A stretch of DNA of 64,000 bases from Actinobacillus sp. (GTDB taxonomy: Bacteria; Pseudomonadota; Gammaproteobacteria; Enterobacterales; Pasteurellaceae): NCBI GenBank assembly GCA_020026055.1, contig JAHHRA010000008.1, forward strand, positions 1 to 64,000. Direction: 5' to 3'. The translations under genes were made by a program, and so were the position numbers. Shown here piece after piece: positions 7,695 through 16,984 of the stretch. The notes beneath the pieces were generated by a model, which did no database searches, was not told the origin of the DNA, and saw only the letters and a program-made list of their open reading frames with translations. Position 1 is the stretch's first letter; every line of letters begins with the position of its first letter.

Positions 7695-8489
7695 ATGGCA
7701 GAATTAACTACCGTTGGATATATTAACCACCATTTAACCTTTCTCACCTCTGGTGAAGGATTTTGGAGTGTCAATTTAGATTCGATTTTTTTCTCTTTTG
7801 TTTCAGGTGTCATTTTTCTAGCTGTTTTTTATAAAGTAGCCACTAAAGCAACTTCAAATGTGCCAGGAAAATTGCAATGTGCCGTTGAAATGGTTGTTGA
7901 GTGGGTAGACAATATTGTTAAAGAAAATTTTGATGGTGTAAGATCTTTCATCGCACCACTTAGTTTAACTATTTTTTGCTGGGTTTTTGTGATGAATGCT
8001 ATTGACTTAGTACCAGTAGATTTTTTTCCACAAATTATCCATATGTTTGGTATTAAATATTTGCGTGCAGTACCAACTGCTGATGTAAATACAACTTTTG
8101 CCATATCAATCAGTGTGTTCTTTTTGATTGTTTTTTATACAATAAAATCCAAAGGTTTAAAAGGGTTTGCTAAAGAATACACAATGCATCCTTTCAATCA
8201 TTGGGTTTTAGCTCCAGTTAATTTGTTCCTTGAAACAGTAACTTTACTAGCTAAACCTATTTCTTTAGCTTTGCGTTTATTTGGAAATATGTATGCTGGT
8301 GAATTGGTTTTTGTTTTGATCGGTGTCATGTATATGGCTAATCATTTTATCGTTCAAGCAAGTGCAATACCGTTACATCTTATTTGGGCTATCTTCCATA
8401 TTCTAGTTATAACTTTGCAAGCTTTTGTATTTATGATGTTAACTATTGTTTATTTAAGTCTTGCATATAATAGATCAGAAGAAAATTAA
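7695..8489 (+). CDS. atpB: F0F1 ATP synthase subunit a
   Basis: Membrane stator subunit forming the two proton half-channels against the c-ring. The 264 residues include several membrane helices and the essential-arginine helix KPISLALRLFGNMYAGE, with the key Arg near residue 194. HILVITLQAFVFMMLTIVYL is the C-terminal helix. It is second in the atp operon, 26 bp after atpI. Confidence 0.97.
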   Translation: MAELTTVGYINHHLTFLTSGEGFWSVNLDSIFFSFVSGVIFLAVFYKVATKATSNVPGKLQCAVEMVVEWVDNIVKENFDGVRSFIAPLSLTIFCWVFVMNAIDLVPVDFFPQIIHMFGIKYLRAVPTADVNTTFAISISVFFLIVFYTIKSKGLKGFAKEYTMHPFNHWVLAPVNLFLETVTLLAKPISLALRLFGNMYAGELVFVLIGVMYMANHFIVQASAIPLHLIWAIFHILVITLQAFVFMMLTIVYLSLAYNRSEEN

Positions 8490-8535
8490 TTTTTTTAACA
8501 ACTCGAGGGAATACCCTCTTCAATGGAGAAAATCT

Positions 8536-8790
8536 ATGGAAACAGTAATCGCAACAACAATTATTGCATCAACTCTCATGTTTTGTGTGGCAGCTTTTAG
8601 TACGGCTTTTGGCTTTGCTTTATTAGGAGGTCGTTATCTTGACGCGGCTGCTCGTCAACCAGAATTTGCAAATTCATTGTTAACAAAAATGTTCATCATC
8701 GCAGGTCTACTTGATGCTATTTCGATGATCTCTGTAGGTGTTGGTTTCTATTTCGTATTTGCTAATCCTTTCGTTGCATTACTACAATAA
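8536..8790 (+). CDS. atpE: F0F1 ATP synthase subunit c
   Basis: Proteolipid of the rotating ring. The 84 residues form a hairpin of two membrane helices joined by the polar loop with RQPE (about 40-43). The proton-carrying acid is Asp60 in GLLDAISMI. The start is the ATG at 8536: GGAGA lies 7 bases upstream and homologues begin METVI. An upstream in-frame extension to 8461 overlaps atpB and is not expected to be translated. Confidence 0.96.
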   Translation: METVIATTIIASTLMFCVAAFSTAFGFALLGGRYLDAAARQPEFANSLLTKMFIIAGLLDAISMISVGVGFYFVFANPFVALLQ

Positions 8791-8845
8791 TTGAATTTAT
8801 TCACTCCTTTGCTTATAAAAAGTGAAAATTGATTAAGGAGATCTT

Positions 8846-9316
8846 ATGAATATTAATGCAACAATAATCGGGCAAATGATTGCTTTTGCTATTTTTGTGT
8901 GGTTCTGTATGAAGTACGTATGGCCACCGATTATCAAAGCAATAGAAGAACGTCAACGTAATATTGCTGATGCTTTAGCTTCTGCAGAGAAGGCTCGTCA
9001 GGAACAAACTGATAGTAAATTAGCTGTTGAACAAGAGCTTATCCAAGCTAAAATGAAAGCTCAAGAAATTATTGATATGGCAAATAAACGTCGTAATGAA
9101 ATTTTAGAAGAAGTGAAAACAGAAGCTGAAAATCTAAAAGCAAACATCATTAAACAAGGATATGCTGAAATTGAAAATGAACGTAAGCGTGTTCAAGATG
9201 AATTATGTGCTCAAGTTGCTTCATTAGCGATAGCTGGAGCTGAAAAAATTGTTGGACATAGCATTGATGAAGCTGCCAATAATGAAATAATTGAAAACTT
9301 CATTGCTGAACTTTAG
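8846..9316 (+). CDS. atpF: F0F1 ATP synthase subunit b
   Basis: Peripheral stalk subunit linking F0 to F1. The 156 residues consist of one N-terminal membrane helix (about 5-25) followed by a long charged helix that dimerises as a coiled coil, matching E. coli subunit b in length. AAGGAG precedes the start. It ends 13 bp before atpH. Confidence 0.95.
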   Translation: MNINATIIGQMIAFAIFVWFCMKYVWPPIIKAIEERQRNIADALASAEKARQEQTDSKLAVEQELIQAKMKAQEIIDMANKRRNEILEEVKTEAENLKANIIKQGYAEIENERKRVQDELCAQVASLAIAGAEKIVGHSIDEAANNEIIENFIAEL

Positions 9317-9329
9317 GAGAGTAGAGCTT

Positions 9330-9878
9330 ATGTCAGATTTAACTACTGTAGCTCGTCCCTATGCAAAAGCTGTTTTTGAGCTTGCAATTGAAACAAGCAA
9401 AACAGATAGTCAATCTTTAAAAAGATGGGCGGCAACATTGGATTTTTTAGCACGACTCGTTGAAGAAAATAAAATTCAAACGTTCTTAAAAAAGCCTCAA
9501 TCTGCACTCAAAATAGCGGAAAAAATTATTGAATTAAGTGGCGATCAACTTGATAAACAAGGACAAAACTTAGTAAAAATAATGACAGAAAATGGACGCT
9601 TAATTTTAATGCCAATAGTTTTTAAAGAATATAAAAGCTTAGTTGACAAACACTTTGCGATTGCTGAAGTGAGTATTACTTCGGCTTTTCCTTTAAACCA
9701 AGTTCAACAGCAAAAGATTGCTCAAGCAATGGAAAAAAAATTAGCTCAAAAAATTAATTTAAATTGTAGTGTTGATAAATCTCTACTTGCAGGAATAGTT
9801 ATCCGCACTGATGATATGGTAATTGATGGCAGTAGCCTTGGGCAACTGCAGAAATTAGCTCGCAACCTACAGTTGTAA
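9330..9878 (+). CDS. atpH: F0F1 ATP synthase subunit delta
   Basis: Soluble stalk subunit that attaches subunit b to the top of F1. From the ATG at 9330 it has about 182 residues, beginning MSDLTTVARPYAKAVFELA, the typical family N-terminus. The C-terminal SLLAGIVIRTDDMVIDGSSL block is conserved. TTAGGAGAG upstream supports this start over an in-frame extension to 9291 that overlaps atpF. Confidence 0.95.
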   Translation: MSDLTTVARPYAKAVFELAIETSKTDSQSLKRWAATLDFLARLVEENKIQTFLKKPQSALKIAEKIIELSGDQLDKQGQNLVKIMTENGRLILMPIVFKEYKSLVDKHFAIAEVSITSAFPLNQVQQQKIAQAMEKKLAQKINLNCSVDKSLLAGIVIRTDDMVIDGSSLGQLQKLARNLQL

Positions 9879-9890
9879 GAGGAATTAAAG

Positions 9891-11432
9891 ATGCAACTAA
9901 ATTCAACCGAAATTAGCGACTTGATTAAAAAACGCATTGCTGATTTCAAAGTCGTTAGCGAAGCTCAAAATACAGGTACAATTTTGTCTGTTTCTGACGG
10001 CATTATTCGCATTCATGGTTTAAGCGATGTAATGCAAGGCGAAATGATAGCTTTGCCAAATGGCTTGTACGCAATGGCTCTTAACCTTGAACAAGATACT
10101 GTAGGTGCTGTAGTAATGGGACCTTATACTGATCTTGCTGAAGGTATGGAAGTTAAATGTACAGGACGTATTCTCGAAGTACCTGTTGGTAACGGCTTAT
10201 TAGGTCGAGTGGTTAATACGCTTGGCCAACCAATTGACGGTAAAGGTGAAATAGAAAATGATGGTTTTTCGCCTGTAGAGGTCATTGCACCAGGAGTTAT
10301 TGATCGTCAATCTGTTGATCAACCAGTACAAACAGGATACAAAGCAGTGGACTCCATGGTACCTATTGGTCGAGGTCAACGAGAATTGATCATAGGTGAC
10401 CGCCAAACAGGTAAAACTGCTTTGGCAATTGATACCATTATTAATCAACGAGATTCAGGAATAAAATGTATTTATGTCGCCATTGGACAAAAGGCTTCAA
10501 CTATTGCTAACGCAGTACGTAAACTAGAAGAACATAATGCTTTACAAAATACTATTATTGTTGTTGCCACAGCTTCTGATGCTGCCTCTTTACAATATTT
10601 AGCACCTTATGCTGGTTGTGCAATGGGAGAATATTTCCGTGATCGTGGTGAAGATGCTTTAATTGTTTATGATGATTTATCTAAGCAAGCAGTTGCTTAT
10701 CGGCAAATTTCACTTTTATTACGTCGCCCACCAGGTCGAGAAGCTTTCCCTGGTGATGTTTTTTATCTCCACTCTCGTTTACTAGAAAGAGCCGCACGAG
10801 TAAATGTGAATTATGTTGAACGTTTTACTAAAGGTGAAGTAAAAGGTAAAACAGGATCGTTAACAGCATTACCAATCATTGAGACTCAAGCGGGAGATGT
10901 TTCTGCTTTTGTACCAACAAACGTGATTTCGATTACAGATGGCCAGATTTTCTTAGAATCAGGTTTGTTCAATGCAGGCATTCGTCCTGCTGTCAACCCA
11001 GGAATTTCGGTATCACGAGTAGGAGGTGCAGCTCAGACAAAAATAATAAAAAAACTCGCTGGAGGTATTCGTACCGCGTTAGCTCAATATCGTGAATTAG
11101 CAGCTTTCGCTCAATTTGCTTCTGATCTAGATGAAGCTACTCGTAAACAACTTTCTCACGGGCAAAAAGTAACAGAATTACTCAAGCAAAAACAATATTC
11201 ACCACTCAGTGTTGCTGAACAAGCATTAGAATTGTATGCAGTGGAATTTGGTTATTTAGATGATATTGAGTTGGATCGTATAAGTGATTTTGATGCAGCT
11301 TTAATTGATTATGCAAAATTTAATTATGCAGAATTTATGGCTGAGTTAACGAAAACAGGTGATTACAACGATGATATCAAGGCTAAATTAAAAGAAATTT
11401 TAGAATCTTTTAAAACCAATAACGCATTGTAA
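9891..11432 (+). CDS. atpA: F0F1 ATP synthase subunit alpha
   Basis: Non-catalytic nucleotide-binding subunit of the F1 hexamer. The 513 residues match the family exactly. The P-loop is GDRQTGKTA (about 169-177), and PAVNPGISVSRVGGAAQ is the ATP synthase alpha/beta signature. RRPPGREAFPGDVFYLHSRL is intact. It is spaced 12 bp after atpH and preceded by AGAGGAA. Confidence 0.98.
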   Translation: MQLNSTEISDLIKKRIADFKVVSEAQNTGTILSVSDGIIRIHGLSDVMQGEMIALPNGLYAMALNLEQDTVGAVVMGPYTDLAEGMEVKCTGRILEVPVGNGLLGRVVNTLGQPIDGKGEIENDGFSPVEVIAPGVIDRQSVDQPVQTGYKAVDSMVPIGRGQRELIIGDRQTGKTALAIDTIINQRDSGIKCIYVAIGQKASTIANAVRKLEEHNALQNTIIVVATASDAASLQYLAPYAGCAMGEYFRDRGEDALIVYDDLSKQAVAYRQISLLLRRPPGREAFPGDVFYLHSRLLERAARVNVNYVERFTKGEVKGKTGSLTALPIIETQAGDVSAFVPTNVISITDGQIFLESGLFNAGIRPAVNPGISVSRVGGAAQTKIIKKLAGGIRTALAQYRELAAFAQFASDLDEATRKQLSHGQKVTELLKQKQYSPLSVAEQALELYAVEFGYLDDIELDRISDFDAALIDYAKFNYAEFMAELTKTGDYNDDIKAKLKEILESFKTNNAL

Positions 11433-11444
11433 TGGAGAAATAAG

Positions 11445-12317
11445 ATGGCGGGTGCTAAAGAAATAAGAACCAAAATTGCCAGCGTACAAAGTACACAAAA
11501 AATAACTAAAGCAATGGAAATGGTAGCCGCTTCCAAAATGCGTAAAACTCAAGAAAGAATGTCTGCGTCACGACCGTATTCTGATGCAATACGTCGTGTT
11601 ATTAGCCATATTTCTCTTGCTGATACAGAATATAAACATCCATTTTTAGTTGAGCGTGAAATAAAAAAAGTTGGTTTTTTAATTGTCTCTACTGATCGTG
11701 GTTTATGTGGTGGTTTAAACATCAATTTATTTAAATCTGTGTTGGAACGCGTTAAAACGTTGCAAGAAAAAAATATTAAAGTTTCGCTTGGGATTATTGG
11801 TTCAAAAGGTGTTACTTTCTTTCAATCAATAGGTTTAGCTATTGATGTTCAGCAAACAGGGTTGGGAGACACGCCAGAAGTCGAAAGCTTAATCGGTGTG
11901 GCTAATCAAATGTTTGATGATTACAAGGAAGGTAATTTGGATGCAGTTTATTTGGTGTACAATAAATTTATCAACACAATGTCGCAAAAAAACTGTGTGG
12001 ATAGGCTTATCCCTTCAGATGAATTGTTAAATAAAGATCAAATTCCCCAAAATATGCGTTCTTGGGATTACATTTATGAACCTAATGCTAAAGAATTGTT
12101 GGAACAATTATTTGTGCGTTATCTTGAGTCTCAAATTTATCAAGCCGTCGTCGAGAATCTTGCTTCTGAACAAGCAGCAAGAATGGTTGCGATGAAAGCA
12201 GCAACAGACAATGCAGGCTCTTTAATCAAAGAATTGCAATTGGTATATAACAAAGCTCGTCAAACAAGTATTACTAACGAGTTAAATGAAATTGTAGCAG
12301 GGGCTGCTGCAATTTAA
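11445..12317 (+). CDS. atpG: F0F1 ATP synthase subunit gamma
   Basis: Central rotating shaft. The 290 residues start MAGAKEIRTKIASVQSTQKI with the conserved KAMEMVAASKMRK block and end with the signature EQAARMVAMKAATDNA. Both terminal helices that form the coiled-coil shaft are present. It sits 12 bp after atpA with GGAG before the start. Confidence 0.97.
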   Translation: MAGAKEIRTKIASVQSTQKITKAMEMVAASKMRKTQERMSASRPYSDAIRRVISHISLADTEYKHPFLVEREIKKVGFLIVSTDRGLCGGLNINLFKSVLERVKTLQEKNIKVSLGIIGSKGVTFFQSIGLAIDVQQTGLGDTPEVESLIGVANQMFDDYKEGNLDAVYLVYNKFINTMSQKNCVDRLIPSDELLNKDQIPQNMRSWDYIYEPNAKELLEQLFVRYLESQIYQAVVENLASEQAARMVAMKAATDNAGSLIKELQLVYNKARQTSITNELNEIVAGAAAI

Positions 12318-12335
12318 AGCTAAAGAGGAATCGCA

Positions 12336-13709
12336 ATGACAACAGGAAAAATTGTGCAAATTATCGGAGCTGTGCTTGATGTAGAGTTCCCTGAAGATGC
12401 TGTGCCAAAAGTTTATGATGCCTTAAAGGTTGAAACAGGATTAATTTTAGAAGTTGAGCAACAAATCGGTGGTGGCTTAGTGCGTTGCATCGCTATGGGT
12501 TCTTCTGATGGTTTAAAACGAGGTTTAAATGTTGAAAACACAGGTCGTCCAATTTCTGTACCCGTTGGAGAAAAGACACTTGGACGGATAATGAATGTGT
12601 TAGGTGAGCCCGTAGACGAAAAAGGTGAAATTGGTGCCGAAGAACTTTGGTCGATACACCGAGCTGCGCCAACTTATGAAGAACTTTCTAACAGCACTGA
12701 ACTTTTAGAAACAGGTATCAAAGTCATTGACTTAATCTGCCCATTTGCAAAAGGGGGAAAAGTAGGTTTGTTTGGTGGAGCTGGTGTAGGTAAAACCGTA
12801 AATATGATGGAATTAATTCGTAATATAGCGATCGAACATTCAGGCTACTCCGTTTTTGCTGGAGTGGGTGAACGTACTCGAGAAGGTAACGATTTCTACC
12901 ACGAAATGACAGAATCTAACGTGTTAGATAAAGTTTCTCTTGTCTATGGACAAATGAATGAGCCACCAGGTAACCGTTTACGCGTTGCGTTGACAGGTTT
13001 GACTATGGCAGAAAAATTTCGAGATGAAGGGCGTGATGTATTATTTTTTGTGGATAACATTTATCGTTATACTCTCGCAGGAACGGAAGTCTCTGCTTTG
13101 CTTGGACGAATGCCGTCTGCTGTAGGTTATCAACCAACTCTCGCAGAAGAAATGGGAACATTGCAAGAACGTATCACCTCTACTAAAACAGGCTCAATCA
13201 CTTCTGTGCAAGCAGTTTATGTACCCGCTGATGACTTAACAGATCCATCTCCAGCAACTACTTTTGCACACTTAGATTCAACAGTAGTATTAAGTCGACA
13301 AATCGCATCACTTGGTATTTACCCAGCGGTAGATCCACTTGATTCAACATCACGTCAACTTGATCCTCAAGTAGTTGGACAGGAACATTATGATGTTGCT
13401 CGCGGTGTGCAAGGGATCTTACAACGCTACAAAGAATTAAAAGACATTATTGCTATTCTTGGTATGGATGAGCTTTCTGAAGAAGATAAACTGGTAGTTG
13501 CAAGAGCTCGTAAAATAGAACGCTTCTTATCTCAACCTTTCTTTGTAGCAGAAGTTTTCACTGGATCACCAGGTAAATATGTTTCTTTAAAAGACACAAT
13601 TCGTGGCTTCAAAGGCATTTTAGATGGCGAATATGACCATATTCCAGAACAAGCGTTTTATATGGTTGGCTCAATTGAAGAAGTGCTAGAAAAAGCTAAA
13701 AATATGTAA
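12336..13709 (+). CDS. atpD: F0F1 ATP synthase subunit beta
   Basis: Catalytic subunit of F1. The 457 residues contain the P-loop GGAGVGKT (about 147-154), the catalytic-Glu region GVGERTREGNDFYHEM and the beta signature PAVDPLDSTS. All expected blocks are intact, including VDNIYRYTLAGTEVSALLGR. AAGAGGA precedes the start. Confidence 0.98.
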   Translation: MTTGKIVQIIGAVLDVEFPEDAVPKVYDALKVETGLILEVEQQIGGGLVRCIAMGSSDGLKRGLNVENTGRPISVPVGEKTLGRIMNVLGEPVDEKGEIGAEELWSIHRAAPTYEELSNSTELLETGIKVIDLICPFAKGGKVGLFGGAGVGKTVNMMELIRNIAIEHSGYSVFAGVGERTREGNDFYHEMTESNVLDKVSLVYGQMNEPPGNRLRVALTGLTMAEKFRDEGRDVLFFVDNIYRYTLAGTEVSALLGRMPSAVGYQPTLAEEMGTLQERITSTKTGSITSVQAVYVPADDLTDPSPATTFAHLDSTVVLSRQIASLGIYPAVDPLDSTSRQLDPQVVGQEHYDVARGVQGILQRYKELKDIIAILGMDELSEEDKLVVARARKIERFLSQPFFVAEVFTGSPGKYVSLKDTIRGFKGILDGEYDHIPEQAFYMVGSIEEVLEKAKNM

Positions 13710-13746
13710 TGACTTCAAGCTAAGTTAAAACTTGAAGGAGAAAAAT

Positions 13747-14169
13747 ATGGCAACTTTAAAACTTACTATTGTCAGTGCCGAGAAAAGCATATTTGAAGGA
13801 ACTGTAACTTCAGTACGAGCAACAGGAACAGAAGGTGAATTTGGGATTCTCCCAGGACATATCTCCTTTTTGACTTCTATAAAACCTGGGATTATCAAAT
13901 TTACCTTAGAAGATGGGCGTGAAGAAGTTATTTATATCTCTGGCGGTTTTCTTGAAGCTCAACCTGAATTTGTTATAGTTCTTGCTGATGTAGCAATTCG
14001 TGGCGATGAATTAGATCGAGAACGTATCCTTGAGGCTAAACGCCGAGTCGAAGAAAAAATCGCTAAAAGAGGTAATGATAAAAATTATGATATGGTTTTT
14101 GCTAAACTTGGTAGAGAATTGGCTAAATTAAAAGCTTACGAATTAGCAGAAAAGTTCCGCAAGCACTAA
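13747..14169 (+). CDS. atpC: F0F1 ATP synthase subunit epsilon
   Basis: Inhibitory and rotary subunit that binds gamma and the c-ring. About 140 residues with the N-terminal beta-sandwich (GTEGEFGILPGHISFL) and the C-terminal two-helix domain. The start is the ATG at 13747 with AAGGAG 6 bases upstream. An in-frame TTG at 13732 lies upstream of that site and is unlikely. Last gene of the operon, followed by a strong terminator. Confidence 0.96.
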   Translation: MATLKLTIVSAEKSIFEGTVTSVRATGTEGEFGILPGHISFLTSIKPGIIKFTLEDGREEVIYISGGFLEAQPEFVIVLADVAIRGDELDRERILEAKRRVEEKIAKRGNDKNYDMVFAKLGRELAKLKAYELAEKFRKH

Positions 14170-14192
14170 GTAGTAATGTAACCTCTTTTTTA

Positions 14193-14231
14193 AAAAACAC
14201 CCCAAAAGTATTTCTCTTTTGGGGTGTTTTT
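14193..14231 (+). terminator. atp operon terminator, CACCCCAAA family
   Basis: A perfect 16-bp stem, AAAAACACCCCAAAAG (14193-14208) with CTTTTGGGGTGTTTTT (14216-14231), around a 7-nt loop, 24 bp after atpC. T and A runs on both sides would let it work in both directions. Confidence 0.88.
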
Positions 14232-14746
14232 ATGGATAAATTAACCGAATAGCATAAACAAAAGATTTATTATTTCTGCTAACAAAATGTGATGATCTCT
14301 TACTTATCTAACTAATTTAATGTGGTTAAAAATTATGTTCATTACATTGATTGATTTTTACGGTGTTTAATTTTTCTTCATAATGAAGAGTAAAAAATAC
14401 TTATCGTATTTTTAAATTAATGCTCATTAATAAAATGTTAAATAGGTTCTAATCTACCTGTTTTGTTATGTTGCAATATACCTTAATATCGGAACTTAAA
14501 TTGGATAAATAAAAAATAACAGTATTTTCATTGAAAAATAAGGAAATAAATTTTTAATGAAAAATTAAACTAAAAGGACTAATACTTGTATCATATAGAT
14601 ATCAATCTTTGTATTTAGTGCTTCAATAGCAAACCGTCTTAAATAATGATTTTTTAATGAACTAGAGTGAATAGCCCTCTCTAATTTTTATGGATAAAGT
14701 AAAACTATTGATCTTTTAATTAATTTTGTTGTGCTTGAAATAAGAT
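14232..14746. other. 515-bp AT-rich gap between atpC and cysZ
   Basis: It lies between convergent units. I see no open frame with a ribosome binding site, no tRNA-like fold and no strong repeat. It may be decayed sequence. Confidence 0.5.
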
Positions 14747-15478
14747 CTAGCGGTAATTATCTACCCACATAGCTGTGGCACCACAAATTGCAACAGGGAT
14801 AATGACAAAGTTGATAAAAGGAATAAAAGTACAAATCATTATCAACATACCAAAGCTAAGTGTTGCATAAGTTTTTTTCTTAAGTGTATTTTTCATTGTA
14901 AAGAAGGGTATTTTATGATTGTCAAAAGGATAATCACAATACTGAATAGCTTGCGACCAAGCAGCAAAAACAAAAATGATGATTGGAATAATAAATTGCC
15001 CAATAAAAGGTATAAATCCTAAAAAAAATAACAAAATAATGCGTGGTAAAATATGTTTAATTTTAAGCCATTCTCGTTTAAAAGTACGAGGGAAATCTTT
15101 AATCACACTCATTAAAGAAGCATCTAGTTTTTGTCCTGTTAGTATTTCTTCAACTTTTTCAGAAAGAAGCCCATTAAATGGGGCTGCAAAAAAGCCAGAC
15201 AAGCTATTAAATATGAAATAATATATAAACAAAATAACAGATATAGCTAAAAAAACGATAATATGATTCAACCAATTTAACCAATCAGGAAAGATACTCA
15301 TAAAAGCTTCAACTTGATGATCAATTTGATTAAAAAAAATCCAAATCAAACTAATTAAAAAGAGAATATTGAGCAAAATAGGCATAACAACGAAACGACG
15401 TAAACCTCTACGTAAAATTAAATTCCAACCTGTTCGAAAGTAATGAATGCCTTCTAATATTTCTTGATAAATAGACAT
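14747..15478 (-). CDS. cysZ: Sulfate transporter CysZ
   Basis: Inner-membrane protein of the CysZ/EI24 family that brings sulfate in for cysteine synthesis. The 243 residues have hydrophobic segments near 28-48, 68-95, 143-178 and 205-235. FNSLSGFFAAPFNGLLSEKVE is a conserved family block. TAAGGA precedes the ATG. It is divergent from zipA, and cysZ-zipA-ligA is a conserved gammaproteobacterial cluster. Confidence 0.92.
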   Translation of the reverse strand: MSIYQEILEGIHYFRTGWNLILRRGLRRFVVMPILLNILFLISLIWIFFNQIDHQVEAFMSIFPDWLNWLNHIIVFLAISVILFIYYFIFNSLSGFFAAPFNGLLSEKVEEILTGQKLDASLMSVIKDFPRTFKREWLKIKHILPRIILLFFLGFIPFIGQFIIPIIIFVFAAWSQAIQYCDYPFDNHKIPFFTMKNTLKKKTYATLSFGMLIMICTFIPFINFVIIPVAICGATAMWVDNYR

Positions 15479-15613
15479 AATCTTTCCTTAATAAACGTTA
15501 AAATAAAAATGCTGTTATAAATTATCATTTACTCATCAGCGTATGAAAATATGATAAACTTATACTCATTGAGTTTGCTAGAGTAATATAAGAAAACTTC
15601 GCAGGAGTTTACA

Positions 15614-16687
15614 ATGGATTTAAATACAATTCTTATTATTTTAGGCAGTATTGCTGCGGCTATTCTAATTGTTCATGGTATTTGGTTAAATCGCCAAAAT
15701 AAATCAAAAATATTTGATAGTAGTGAACGAATGGAGTCAACGGTTACTCAAGCTGTATTACTCGAAACTGAAAAAAGTGATACGGATAAAAAAACTAATG
15801 AAAAGACATTACAACAAACAGCTACAGGAGATGAGTGTAATACTTTTACTTTACCAGAACAAGAAACCATTTCAGAGGAAGTTAACTTTGTTTCAGTAGA
15901 AAAAGCAAGTAATACGGGACTAAATGCAGATTTAAGCCATATTAAGATTAGCCTGCGGAGTAAAAATGTTTACAATGATTGTAAAATAGTAAAAGATAAA
16001 AATGAGTTATCTTCAACAATTTCTAATGAACAACTTGAACAATCCAAAAAAACAATATCAATAAAAGATATTGAAATGCCTGCGATGCCTAAAGATAGCT
16101 CTTCTGAAGAAAATATACCTATTACCAATATTCAAATAGAGCTTAAAGATGAAAAAGATTTGGGAACTCCCGTAGAAAATACGGATACTTTGTTGATAAA
16201 TGAAGCTGAATCAAATGTTGAAAACGTAAAAGCACCCTTAGAAGAACATCAACAACAAGTAACAGCTACTAAACCTGAACAAAATAATAATCAAGTTATT
16301 GTAATTTACGTAGTTGCACCAGAGAATAGCTATTTTAAAGGTAATGATTTACAGCAAGCTTTAGATAAAGAAGGATTCTTGTTCGGAGCAAAATCAATTT
16401 ATCACCGTCATAGTGAATTTAACTGCCATAGCCCTGTTTTATTCAGTCTTGCCAACGTTGATGGTCATGGTGAGTTTGATATAGAAAAAATGGCTGAAAT
16501 GCGAACTTTTGGCGTAGCGTTGTTTATGGAAACTCCAGTTGAATATGGCACAGATCGGACAAATTTACGTTTTATGATCAATTCAGCTAAAGCTTTAGCA
16601 AAAGATCTAAATGGTTACTTGTTAAGTGATAAACAAGAGCCTTTTAACTTTGATGTAGAACAAGAATATTTATCTCGAGTCGTATAA
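15614..16687 (+). CDS. zipA: Cell division protein ZipA
   Basis: Essential FtsZ-binding divisome anchor. The N-terminal membrane anchor is residues 5-24 (TILIILGSIAAAILIVHGIW). It is followed by a long, variable, charged and Q/E-rich linker to about residue 225, and then the C-terminal FtsZ-binding domain (from VIVIYVVAPENSYFKG). The 357 residues are in the family range; the linker is poorly conserved as usual. CAGGAG precedes the start. Confidence 0.93.
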   Translation: MDLNTILIILGSIAAAILIVHGIWLNRQNKSKIFDSSERMESTVTQAVLLETEKSDTDKKTNEKTLQQTATGDECNTFTLPEQETISEEVNFVSVEKASNTGLNADLSHIKISLRSKNVYNDCKIVKDKNELSSTISNEQLEQSKKTISIKDIEMPAMPKDSSSEENIPITNIQIELKDEKDLGTPVENTDTLLINEAESNVENVKAPLEEHQQQVTATKPEQNNNQVIVIYVVAPENSYFKGNDLQQALDKEGFLFGAKSIYHRHSEFNCHSPVLFSLANVDGHGEFDIEKMAEMRTFGVALFMETPVEYGTDRTNLRFMINSAKALAKDLNGYLLSDKQEPFNFDVEQEYLSRVV

Positions 16688-16984
16688 TTTTTCAAAGAAA
16701 TAAAAGCATAGTGATAACAAACAGATGTTTGCAAAGTTTGTCTCGTTATCTGTCAGTTTGGAGTGCCACAACGGATTATTTGTTTAAGCAAAATCTATTG
16801 CTGTTTGAATCACAATCAAAACGCTTACTAAATGGTTATTAAACGCTGAAATATTTTGTTCAGACTTCACTCAGTTTAACGTACTAATATTCAAAATTTT
16901 TGTATTCTCACTTAATTTACGAACTCGCCAAGACAATAAATAAAAGTATGGCTTATTTTATTAGCTAAACGTAATGGAATAAAA
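16688..16984. other. 297-bp gap between zipA and ligA
   Basis: It contains an imperfect dyad, GATAAC at about 16711 and GTTATC near 16745, without a T-run. No gene is recognised. It is long for a pair that is usually close, so ligA may have its own promoter. Confidence 0.4.

Noticed and set aside
14976..15221. 81-codon open frame opposite cysZ
   Set aside because: Antisense shadow of cysZ with no ribosome binding site.
16688..16984. Small RNA or terminator between zipA and ligA
   Set aside because: The dyad GATAAC/GTTATC is short and has no T-run; evidence is insufficient.
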